Origin: an uncultured Sediminibacterium sp.
GTDB lineage: Bacteria; Bacteroidota; Bacteroidia; Chitinophagales; Chitinophagaceae
Length of the DNA stretch: 64,000 bases
Assembly: GCF_946481145.1 (NCBI RefSeq)
Contig: NZ_CAMLMJ010000021.1
Coordinates: forward strand, 11,165-75,164
Direction: 5' to 3'
A model generated the notes under the pieces. That model was given only the letters and a program-made list of their open reading frames with translations, did no database searches and was not told the origin of the DNA. Made by a program: the position numbers and the translations under genes. Below are positions 7,979 through 15,972 of the stretch, piece after piece (the first letter of the stretch is position 1; each line of letters opens with the position of its first letter).

Positions 7979-9916
7979 TTATTCTCCGCTTTTTCTATGA
8001 AGAATTTCTTCCTGAATCATGCTGATAAAATCATTAAGTGGCTGAGCCCCCAAATCACCTTTACCCTGCCTGCGAACCGACAACTGCTGTTCTGCTGCTT
8101 CTTTCTCTCCTACTACCAGCATATATGGTACACGACTCAGTTCAGTGTCGCGTATTTTTTTACCTATCTTTTCGCTTCTGTCGTCAATATCAACCCTTAC
8201 ACCTACTGCTTTAAGCTGGTCTTTTACCTGGTTGGCATAGTCCATAAACTTATCACTGATTGGTAATATTTTTACCTGCAATGGCGCCAGCCATACCGGG
8301 AACTTACCTGCATAATGTTCTAACAGGAATCCGATAAAACGTTCATGTGTACCCAATGGCGCACGGTGAATAATCAATGGCACTTCCGGCTGGTTATGCT
8401 GATTAACATAATTCAGTTTGAATTTGTTGCCTGAATTAAAATCTACCTGGTTAGTCGCCAAAGTAAATTCTCTTCCTATCGCACTCCAAATCTGCACATC
8501 GATCTTCGGTCCATAGAATGCTGCTTCATCAGGCACTTCCACGAAAGGAATATTTGATTCGATCAACACTTTTCGAACCATTTCCTCTGTTTCTTTCCAG
8601 AGTTCAGGTTCATTTACATATTTGGCTCCCAGCTTGGTTGGTTCATGCAAACTCAGGCGCATCACATATTTATCGATACCAAATATTTTGAAATACTTGA
8701 TGTACATCTCATTCACCGCCCTAAATTCAGCCGCAAACTGTTCTTTGCTGCAATAAATATGTGCATCATTCATGTGTAGGCAACGAACGCGCATCAGTCC
8801 AAACAACTCCCCACTCTGCTCATACCTGTAACAGGTACCATATTCCGCAATACGGAATGGAAGGTCTTTATAGCTTTTTGGTTCCGCATCAAATATTTTA
8901 TGGTGATGCGGACAGTTCATGGCTTTCAGGTAATATTTGGTACCATCCAGTTCCATAGGTGGAAACATACTATCAGCATAATAAGGCAGGTGACCACTGG
9001 TGAGGTACATGCTCTCTTTAGCGATATGCGGTGTTACCACACGCTTATATCCGGCAGCTTCTTCCGTTTGTTTGGCCAGCTTTTCCAGCTCTTCAATAAT
9101 AACAGTACCATTAGGTAACCACAATGGCAAACCCGCACCCACATCATCATCCATGGTGAAAATACCCAACTCTTTACCCAGTTTACGGTGGTCGCGCTTT
9201 TTAGCTTCTTCCAGCATCAACAGGTACTCATCCAACTCTTTCTGGTTTGGAAATGTTACCCCATATAGACGGGTAAGCATTTTGTTCTTCTCGTCCCCTT
9301 TCCAATATGCACCGGCAATATTGGTGAGTTTGATGGCTTTGATAAAACCAGTATGAGGAATATGCGGTCCGCGACAAAGGTCGGTGAACTGACCCTGCGA
9401 GTAAAAAGTGATAGACCCGTCTTCCAATCCCTGTAAAAGATCCAGCTTGTACTCGTCCGACTTTTCGGTGAAATAAGCTACTGCTTCAGGCTTGGATATT
9501 TCTTTGCGTTGATATGGATTGTTTTGTTTGGCAAGCTCATTCATTTTCTTTTCAATCGCCACCAGGTCTTCTTCAGAAATATGATTACCGCCAAGGTCTA
9601 TATCATAATAGAAGCCTTTGTCTAAGGCTGGTCCTACCCAAAATTTAACTCCAGGATAAATAGCTTCCACCGCTTCTGCCATCAGGTGGGCAGAAGAATG
9701 CCAAAAGGTATTTTTACCATCTGCATCATCCCATGTCAATAATTTCAAAGCACTATCCGTCGTAATTGGACGTGTGGCGTCCCAAACTTGTCCGTTAACA
9801 CTTGCGGCCAATACTTTCCTGGCCAAACCTTCACTGATTGATTTAGCAATATCGAGTGCACTTACACCCGCTTCATACTGTCTTACTGCCCCATCGGGAA
9901 AACTAATGTTGATCAT
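7979..9916 (-). CDS. thrS: Threonine--tRNA ligase
   Basis: Charges tRNA-Thr. The full length of 645 residues has the standard order: TGS domain (1-62), second editing-type domain with HSSAHLMAEA (HxxxH at 73-77), class II catalytic core with the zinc-binding MNCPHHH and later IHRAPLGTHERF, and an anticodon-binding domain from about residue 545 (PLQVKILPISDKFMDYA). It is the first gene of the thrS-infC-rpmI-rplT operon. A TATTTTTG box at 9945-9952 lies 28 nt upstream. The gap behind it carries AGCTACAAGC-type word arms, which sit in the promoter-side region rather than at a gene end. Confidence 0.97.
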   Translation of the reverse strand: MINISFPDGAVRQYEAGVSALDIAKSISEGLARKVLAASVNGQVWDATRPITTDSALKLLTWDDADGKNTFWHSSAHLMAEAVEAIYPGVKFWVGPALDKGFYYDIDLGGNHISEEDLVAIEKKMNELAKQNNPYQRKEISKPEAVAYFTEKSDEYKLDLLQGLEDGSITFYSQGQFTDLCRGPHIPHTGFIKAIKLTNIAGAYWKGDEKNKMLTRLYGVTFPNQKELDEYLLMLEEAKKRDHRKLGKELGIFTMDDDVGAGLPLWLPNGTVIIEELEKLAKQTEEAAGYKRVVTPHIAKESMYLTSGHLPYYADSMFPPMELDGTKYYLKAMNCPHHHKIFDAEPKSYKDLPFRIAEYGTCYRYEQSGELFGLMRVRCLHMNDAHIYCSKEQFAAEFRAVNEMYIKYFKIFGIDKYVMRLSLHEPTKLGAKYVNEPELWKETEEMVRKVLIESNIPFVEVPDEAAFYGPKIDVQIWSAIGREFTLATNQVDFNSGNKFKLNYVNQHNQPEVPLIIHRAPLGTHERFIGFLLEHYAGKFPVWLAPLQVKILPISDKFMDYANQVKDQLKAVGVRVDIDDRSEKIGKKIRDTELSRVPYMLVVGEKEAAEQQLSVRRQGKGDLGAQPLNDFISMIQEEILHRKSGE

Positions 9917-9944
9917 CTGGTACTTGCTGTAATTCTAAGGGATG

Positions 9945-9952
9945 CAAAAATA
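9945..9952 (-). promoter_or_regulatory. -7 box TATTTTTG of thrS
   Basis: The minus strand reads TATTTTTG, matching the Bacteroidota TAnnTTTG -7 element, 28 nt before the thrS start. No good -33 TTG is seen at the usual spacing. Confidence 0.5.
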
Positions 9953-9971
9953 CGGAAAAGCCTCGGTTTTT

Positions 9972-10082
9972 TAGCTACAAGCTTCAGGCTGCAAGCCGCA
10001 AGCTTTTGAATAACCATACATTTTACGACTATGCTACTTGTTTTCTTGAAGCTTGTAGCCTGCAGCTTGTGGCTTACAGCTC
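9972..10082. repeat. Inverted word-repeat arms, AGCTACAAGC family
   Basis: The left arm (9972-10007) and right arm (10045-10082) are made of variants of AGCTACAAGC, AGGCTGCAAGC and their complements. They lie between divergent genes, so a plain terminator role does not explain them. The right arm is open in frame with the following gene and gives a misleading upstream start. Confidence 0.75.
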
Positions 10083-10144
10083 CTATCTCTTATTTAACGC
10101 TTCTTTATCAGCATACACTATATTGCGGTTGTAGTTTTGCACGA

Positions 10145-11404
10145 ATGAGACTGAAGTTTACCCTAACCCCTCTCTTACTGGTTGTTGCTTTTGCCGCAGG
10201 TGCCCAAAACCTGACCGGTATCTGGCGTGGTTATTTCAGTTCATCCAATGGTCTTTACAGAGAAGATGTACGCCAGGAATTTTATAAATATGAAGTACAG
10301 ATCGACCAGCAAGCGAACAACGGAGTAAAAGGTGTTACCTACTCTTATAAGAGCACCATATTTTATGGAAAAGCCCGCATGCAGGGTATTTTTACTGTAC
10401 AAACCAAAAACCTAATCCTAAAAGAAACCGGACTTGAAGAGCTTAAAATTGGGGATAAAAGCGAGCCATGTCTCATGACCTGTTACCTCGAATATTCCAA
10501 AATTGGCAAACTTGAAGTATTACAAGGTACATTTAGTTCAGTAAGCGAAAAAAAGAAGACCGATTGCGGAAGCGGAAAAGTTTATCTCGAAAAAGTAACA
10601 GAATCGGATTTCGAACTTGAACCTTTTTTATTGAAGAAAAAGCCGGAAACGACGGCGGTTAAGAAAAAAACTATTCCCGTTACCACTCCTGCAAAACAAC
10701 AACCCAAAAAAGAACTTCCGAAAACCACGCTGAAAGACAACACTGTTAAAGCACCGGTTAAAACCAGTATAAAGCCTCCTGCCAATAACACAACAAAAAC
10801 ACCCGCCAAAACAAATAATACTGTAGCTGCCACAAAGAAAGCACCTGCAAAAACAAATACAAAAACAACGACTAATCCACCAAAAACCAATAACACCAAA
10901 GTAGCGGATACAAAAACAAGTACGCCTCCACCCCCGCCTGCAGCTTCCACTTTACAAAAGCAGGAAGCTACGGTTACCATGCGTAAAACAGATACGCCAA
11001 TAGTTAAATGGGAAAAACCACCTGCAAGTTTTCAAGGTCCAATACCCAAAGTACTCCTGGAAAGAGAAAATAACCTGGTTAAAACCATTGTTACAAGTGA
11101 GCATAGCCTTGTGGTAGAGATATTCGACAATGGCACTATTGATAACGATACCATTTCACTTTACCATAATAACAAACTGGTCATCAGCAATGGCAGACTC
11201 ACCTATACACCCCTTCGTTTAAAAATTGATTGTTCAAATGAGCAATCAAGACATGAACTCATTCTGGTAGCAGAAAACCTTGGGGAAATAGCACCAAATA
11301 CAGCTTTAATGGTAATTACTGCGGGTAAAAAAAGGTATGAGATATTCCTTACTTCCAATGAGAAGAGAAATGCCAAAGTCGTTATAGAATATAAACCCGA
11401 TTAG
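10145..11404 (+). CDS. Secreted protein with Pro/Lys/Thr-rich linker, function unknown
   Basis: The frame is open from 10031, but the first 38 codons translate a repeat arm. The ATG at 10145 gives a proper signal peptide (MRLKFTLTPLLLVVAFAAGA, cut before QN) and a 419-residue protein. An N-terminal domain (about 21-160) starts NLTGIWRGYFSSSNG, a lipocalin-like or similar beta fold by pattern only. A low-complexity linker (161-270) has many TPAK/KTN repeats and PPPPP. A C-terminal beta-rich domain (about 280-419) contains LVVEIFDNGTIDNDTISLYH. The linker suggests two envelope domains joined by a flexible spacer. I do not recognise a named family. It is monocistronic and convergent with the DUF389 gene. 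Confidence 0.7.
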   Translation: MRLKFTLTPLLLVVAFAAGAQNLTGIWRGYFSSSNGLYREDVRQEFYKYEVQIDQQANNGVKGVTYSYKSTIFYGKARMQGIFTVQTKNLILKETGLEELKIGDKSEPCLMTCYLEYSKIGKLEVLQGTFSSVSEKKKTDCGSGKVYLEKVTESDFELEPFLLKKKPETTAVKKKTIPVTTPAKQQPKKELPKTTLKDNTVKAPVKTSIKPPANNTTKTPAKTNNTVAATKKAPAKTNTKTTTNPPKTNNTKVADTKTSTPPPPPAASTLQKQEATVTMRKTDTPIVKWEKPPASFQGPIPKVLLERENNLVKTIVTSEHSLVVEIFDNGTIDNDTISLYHNNKLVISNGRLTYTPLRLKIDCSNEQSRHELILVAENLGEIAPNTALMVITAGKKRYEIFLTSNEKRNAKVVIEYKPD

Positions 11405-11423
11405 CACGGTTTATAAAGACCTG

Positions 11424-12743
11424 CTATTCCCTTTCTTCATACCATACTTTTATTGTATCAGCCTGTATTCTTTTGGTTAACCACTTTTGTATTTTTTCTT
11501 TTTCATCCGGAAGCATTTGTTTACCGGCAACAATAACGGCCATCCAGTTGTTTCTTTCTGTTGAATCAGACACTTGCAGTGCTTTCTCTAATACCAGAGA
11601 ATTAACCGATTCATTCAATGCCTTTAACTCTTTGAATACCTGACGGCTTGTTTGCTGTTGCACCTGAATACTATCCAATACCACCTGTAGTTGTGTTATA
11701 CGTCGTTCGCGCTGAAGAAGTGCTTTATTTATACCATCTCTTTCTTTCATATCATCACCTTGCTGCACCGATGCAAAGCCCTGTTTAATCTCTAAATCAC
11801 AATCAGATAAACCATAAATGGTTAACCTTGACTTCAATGATTCAATCTTTTGTGGCAGAATGGGTAAACCGCCATATACAAGGGTAATTTTTCTTTGTTT
11901 CGGGTCGATGTTTTTTTGTAACAGGTAATCGTCTTTTATATCACCCTCTGCCGATATAAACCGGTTTGCATTCTGAACAAATCGACTTTCCGATACCAGT
12001 TTATAACCCAGATAAATACTCGGCAATAAGGTAAGCATTACTACCACACCTATAATTCGTTTGGCTTTTACTTCATATCCTTTATCTGCAAAATTTTTAT
12101 ACGGGAATTTGAGAAAGCGCATAATTATTAAAGTGGCCAGGGCTATAAATACCGTGTTTATAAAAAACAGGTAAAAAGCCCCAAAGAAAAAGCGGAACTG
12201 CAATGTTGCCAGTCCATACCCGGCCGTACAAAGCGGGGGCATTAATGCGGTTGCAATTGCAACACCTGGTACAACATTTCCTTTTTGTTTACTTGCCAAA
12301 GCCAAACTACCTGCAAGCCCACCAAACAAGGCAATCAACACATCATAAATATTGGGAGATGTCCGGGCTAGAATTTCAGAATGCGCATCACTGATAGGTG
12401 TTATCAGAAAATAAAAAGTAGAAGTAAGTAAGGCTGTTCCACCAGCAAAAAGGTAATTGAACAAGGCTTTCTTCAGCATTGCCAGGTCATTCACTGCCAT
12501 ACCAAAACCCATCCCCATAATCGGCCCCATTAACGGAGAAATAAGCATTGCACCAATAATCACTGCGGTGGAATTTACATTCAATCCCAATGAGGCAATA
12601 AAGATGGCAAAAATCAATACCCATAGATTAGTCGAACGGAACTCAATTCCTTTTTGTATAGCACTACTAACTTGTTCAAAATCCTCACGCTCCACCCCTA
12701 ACCGAAAATAATTCAACAACTTAACAAGGCTTCTTGAATTCAT
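11424..12743 (-). CDS. DUF389 family membrane protein
   Basis: A 439-residue inner-membrane protein of the DUF389 (TIGR00341-like) family, whose role is unknown. About six hydrophobic helices lie between residues 38 and 250. The hallmark is GLNVNSTAVIIGAMLISPLM followed by GPIMGMGFG, with a second conserved stretch PGVAIATALMPPLCTAGYG. The remaining C-terminal 190 residues are soluble, with a charged likely coiled coil (QRERRITQLQVVLDSIQVQQ) and a terminal beta/alpha region. Unlike many family members, the soluble part follows the membrane domain. No partner gene lies beside it on the same strand. Confidence 0.85.
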   Translation of the reverse strand: MNSRSLVKLLNYFRLGVEREDFEQVSSAIQKGIEFRSTNLWVLIFAIFIASLGLNVNSTAVIIGAMLISPLMGPIMGMGFGMAVNDLAMLKKALFNYLFAGGTALLTSTFYFLITPISDAHSEILARTSPNIYDVLIALFGGLAGSLALASKQKGNVVPGVAIATALMPPLCTAGYGLATLQFRFFFGAFYLFFINTVFIALATLIIMRFLKFPYKNFADKGYEVKAKRIIGVVVMLTLLPSIYLGYKLVSESRFVQNANRFISAEGDIKDDYLLQKNIDPKQRKITLVYGGLPILPQKIESLKSRLTIYGLSDCDLEIKQGFASVQQGDDMKERDGINKALLQRERRITQLQVVLDSIQVQQQTSRQVFKELKALNESVNSLVLEKALQVSDSTERNNWMAVIVAGKQMLPDEKEKIQKWLTKRIQADTIKVWYEERE

Positions 12744-12800
12744 ACGGATACATTTAGCAGGTTAATGAAATGCAATATCAATGATACGGAATTGTTGGGG

Positions 12801-12867
12801 GTGAATGGTAAATTGTGAATGATCAATAGGAAACAGGTTATTCACAATTCACCATTGACCATTCACC
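12801..12867. repeat. Inverted word-repeat arms, CAATTCAC family
   Basis: The left arm is 12801-12828 (GTGAATGGTAAATTGTG words) and the right arm 12838-12867 (TTCACAATTCACCATTG words). They end just before the stop of the TonB receptor gene on the minus strand, consistent with a 3'-end hairpin for it. Confidence 0.78.
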
Positions 12868-12869
12868 TC

Positions 12870-15221
12870 TTAAAATTTCACATTCCACGTAACTGCCGGA
12901 ATTACCGGAAACAGAGACACTTGTTTGGCTTTTACTTCCAGGGTACCATTACTGGCATCACCTTGCTGGTCGAAATAGAGGAAATAAGGGTTTAGTCTGC
13001 TGTAGGCATTGTATAAACTGAAGACCCAGTTGGTGGTATATTTTCTTACTTTTTTAGGCGTAGGTGTATAGGTGAATGAGAGATCCATACGATGGTAGGC
13101 TTTCATTCGATAGGCGTTAATACGACTGTACTCCTGCGTAAGTACACCTCCCACAAAATAGAATCGCTCGGGTAATGAAGTGGCATTGCCGGTACCATAT
13201 ACAAATACGGCTGAAGCTTTCCATTTTTTCGATAATTCATAGGTTGTAACCACCGACATATCATGCCTCCGGTCGTAGCGACTCGGGTATTTTAGTCCAT
13301 CGTTCAGGTCTGGGAACCTGCGCCAGGTCCAGCTTAGCGTATAACCTATCCAACCGGTAAGCCGCCCTTTCACTTTGTTGATGAACAATTCTGCTCCATA
13401 ACTCCATCCTTTACCAAAAACGAATTCCTCTTCCGGATCTTTTAACGAAGGAGTATATCCTTCGCGATATTCGATCTGGTTATTCATGGTTTTGTAATAC
13501 AGCTCCAGTGAGGTTTCGAACATACCGTTATTAAAATTCCGGAAATATCCTACTGCATATTGCCATCCGGTTTGTGGTTTAACACGTATGGTGCTTGGTA
13601 CCCATAGATCTGTAGGCAATGTTGTGCCTGCATTGGTTACCAGGTGTATGTATTGTATGTTGCGTGTAACAGCCGCTTTAAATGAAGACAACTCATTGAA
13701 TGCATAACGCAGTGTAGCCCTGGGTTCAAGTCCACCATAAGCTTTAACCGTTTGTCCGCTACGGTAAACGGTACTGTCTAATTTATTCCCATTAGCATCC
13801 CTTTCATAAAAAGTATATTTACCCACCTGCTGAAACACGCTGTAACGTAATCCCATGTTTAATTTCAACCGACTATTGATTTCCCAGTCGTCTTGCAGGT
13901 AAACCGCATATTCATTGGCGAATTTTTTCGTAGCATTATTTGGCTGAAACACAACGGTATCCTGATTTCCACTCAATACATTGGGTAAAAAAGTATGGAA
14001 AATATATTGTGCTCCGAATTTTAGTTTGTGTTCCGGACTTGGATAAAAATCTACATCGGTTTTGAGGTTCAGGTCGCGTATACCGGAAGAAAGATTGATA
14101 TTGAAATCGTTCTGACGTCCGGTAAGTTGAAATTTATAATCATTATAAACAGCCGTAGTATTCGCAAATAATTTTTTATTGAATACATGATTCCACCTTA
14201 AGGTAGCGGTACTATTACCCCATGGAATATCGATAGCAAAAGAGCGTTTACTGTTGTTGAAGTTAAACTGATCGCGACCAAAATAACCACTCAGATAGAG
14301 TATATCTTTTTCGGAGAAACGATAATTCATTTTGGCATTCAGGTCATAGAAATAATAGCCTGACCCGTAGAATTCATTGTCTTTTTTGATAAAAGGCTTG
14401 GTAAGCATATCGATATAAGTTCGACGTGCCGAAAGCATATAAGATGCTTTATTCTTTTTAAGAGGTCCCTGTATTGAAAAGCGGGAAGCAATAAGGCCAA
14501 TGCCAGCATCTACCTGTGTTTTATTGATATTACCTTCTTTCATGGCCACATCTACTACAGAAGACAGGCGACCACCATACTGAGCAGGCATCCCTCCTTT
14601 TATCAGGGTAACATTTTTAATGGCATCTGCATTAAAAATGGAGAAGAAACCAAACAGGTGTCCGGTATTATAAACAACAGCATCATCGAGCATGATGAGG
14701 TTCTGATCTGGCCCTCCTCCTCTCACATAAAATCCGGCATTACCTTCACCCGCATTACGTACACCGGGTAATAATTGTAATGTTTTCAACAGATCAACTT
14801 CTCCTAATAAAGCTGGAAGGGCTTTAGCGGTATTTACACTCAGCTCTATTTTACCCATCTGGGCTGTTTTCACATTATTATCCCTTCTGCGGCCAATAAC
14901 CACTACATTATTGATGACAGCCGCATTGGGTAACAGAAGAATGTTTTGCTGCTGGTCGTTCTGGAGGTCAATATTGATTTCCTTAGACTGATAACCAATA
15001 AAAGAAACGAGTATTTTATAAGTGCCTTTATTGAGGGTAATGGAATAGAATCCGTACTGATTGCTCTGTACACCCCTGCCTTCCCCGGTTACGAGTATAT
15101 TGGCTCCAATCAGCGTTTCTCCTGTTAGTGAATCTTTGAGATAACCATTTAAAGTCACTTTTTCCTGAGCGGAAACAAGGGTAGACAGAAAAATGAAAAA
15201 AACTAAAAAGGAAGTACGCAT
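12870..15221 (-). CDS. TonB-dependent receptor with N-terminal carboxypeptidase-like regulatory domain
   Basis: A 783-residue outer-membrane receptor, predicted to import a substrate with TonB energy. A signal peptide (1-18) is followed by a CarboxypepD_reg-like domain (about 20-105; GYLKDSLTGETLIGANILVT), a plug (about 120-230; LPALLGEVDLLKTLQLLPGV and GFYVRGGGPDQNLIMLDDAV), and a beta-barrel ending in AVTWNVKF with C-terminal Phe. The DUF3347 lipoprotein is encoded 84 bp upstream on the same strand. Members with copper-associated DUF3347 neighbours may handle metal or metallophores, but the substrate here is not determined. Confidence 0.9.
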   Translation of the reverse strand: MRTSFLVFFIFLSTLVSAQEKVTLNGYLKDSLTGETLIGANILVTGEGRGVQSNQYGFYSITLNKGTYKILVSFIGYQSKEINIDLQNDQQQNILLLPNAAVINNVVVIGRRRDNNVKTAQMGKIELSVNTAKALPALLGEVDLLKTLQLLPGVRNAGEGNAGFYVRGGGPDQNLIMLDDAVVYNTGHLFGFFSIFNADAIKNVTLIKGGMPAQYGGRLSSVVDVAMKEGNINKTQVDAGIGLIASRFSIQGPLKKNKASYMLSARRTYIDMLTKPFIKKDNEFYGSGYYFYDLNAKMNYRFSEKDILYLSGYFGRDQFNFNNSKRSFAIDIPWGNSTATLRWNHVFNKKLFANTTAVYNDYKFQLTGRQNDFNINLSSGIRDLNLKTDVDFYPSPEHKLKFGAQYIFHTFLPNVLSGNQDTVVFQPNNATKKFANEYAVYLQDDWEINSRLKLNMGLRYSVFQQVGKYTFYERDANGNKLDSTVYRSGQTVKAYGGLEPRATLRYAFNELSSFKAAVTRNIQYIHLVTNAGTTLPTDLWVPSTIRVKPQTGWQYAVGYFRNFNNGMFETSLELYYKTMNNQIEYREGYTPSLKDPEEEFVFGKGWSYGAELFINKVKGRLTGWIGYTLSWTWRRFPDLNDGLKYPSRYDRRHDMSVVTTYELSKKWKASAVFVYGTGNATSLPERFYFVGGVLTQEYSRINAYRMKAYHRMDLSFTYTPTPKKVRKYTTNWVFSLYNAYSRLNPYFLYFDQQGDASNGTLEVKAKQVSLFPVIPAVTWNVKF

Positions 15222-15251
15222 CTTAATTATCCGAGCTCTTATCCATTTAAA

Positions 15252-15285
15252 ATCCCTGCTCCGGATTTTAATCAGGAGCAGGGAT
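15252..15285 (-). terminator. Hairpin between DUF3347 gene and TonB receptor gene
   Basis: ATCCCTGCTCC (15252-15262) and GGAGCAGGGAT (15275-15285) form an 11-bp stem, followed on the minus strand by TTTTAAAT. The T-run is weak, so read-through into the TonB gene is possible. Confidence 0.6.
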
Positions 15286-15305
15286 AAGATAAAATGTGTT
15301 AATTG

Positions 15306-15887
15306 TTAGAATTTCCTGAAATCAATAGAATCTTTTACCTCACCACAGATCAACATTTTCTTTGGCAGGTAAGGATTCCTGATTTCTGAAGAGTTACTCA
15401 ACCAGAATGCACCGGCATCATTAAATGCCATTGGACAAAACTGGTGATATACCACGGTGCGATCGTATTGTACAGTACGTACCAGATCGTATAATTGCTC
15501 ACTTACAGTCTGGAAGGTTTTACGACGCTCTTCTCTATCTGTTTCAGATACCAGCGATTTAAGGTCCGAGCTAATACTAACTGCAAAACTATGCGCCGTT
15601 TTAAGGGCAGCAGAATCGTTTTTAAGGTCTTTAAAAGCCACTGCCGCTTCAGCAACATCGCTGATAAGTCCTACAGCTTCGCTGGCAATAAGGGTATCGT
15701 TTTCTGAAATAAACTGGTCTTTCAGTCTGAAATAACTGTCCAGCATATTACCAAATGCCAGGTTAAAACTATCAGAATGGGCACTTGTTGCCAATGTTTT
15801 TGGTGTTTCAGCAACATTTTTTTGCTCATCATTGCTTCCACAGGCTGCCAGAAATACAATGCCAGCCAATACCAGAACCTTTTTCAT
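15306..15887 (-). CDS. DUF3347 lipoprotein
   Basis: A 193-residue lipoprotein. The signal MKKVLVLAGIVFLAAC gives a lipobox Cys at 16. The DUF3347 domain spans about 40-185: a helical part (AFGNMLDSYFRLKDQFISEN) and the conserved end YHQFCPMAFNDAGAFWLS and NPYLPKKMLICGEV. C151, M153 and C181 are well placed to bind Cu(I); this domain also occurs fused to or beside copper-efflux proteins. It is encoded just upstream of a TonB receptor, which hints at envelope metal traffic. A Cu role is family knowledge plus inference, not proven here. Confidence 0.85.
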   Translation of the reverse strand: MKKVLVLAGIVFLAACGSNDEQKNVAETPKTLATSAHSDSFNLAFGNMLDSYFRLKDQFISENDTLIASEAVGLISDVAEAAVAFKDLKNDSAALKTAHSFAVSISSDLKSLVSETDREERRKTFQTVSEQLYDLVRTVQYDRTVVYHQFCPMAFNDAGAFWLSNSSEIRNPYLPKKMLICGEVKDSIDFRKF

Positions 15888-15918
15888 AGGATAAAATTTT
15901 GCACAAAATTAAAGCAAA

Positions 15919-15949
15919 TTGCAATGGCAGCAGTTTGCAATTACCTTTG
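15919..15949 (+). promoter_or_regulatory. Promoter of the ABC-F gene (TTG-N20-TACCTTTG)
   Basis: TTG at 15919-15921, a 20-nt spacer, and TACCTTTG at 15942-15949. This matches the Bacteroidota sigma-ABfr pattern and lies 24 nt before the ATG at 15973. The same arrangement precedes the L31 gene. Confidence 0.65.
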
Positions 15950-15972
15950 CGCTCCTAAATCGTTGTTAAGAA

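Noticed and set aside
10582..10980. 132-residue minus-strand reading frame rich in Val, Gly and Phe
   Set aside because: It is the antisense of the Pro/Lys/Thr-rich linker of the secreted protein gene; its composition follows from that.
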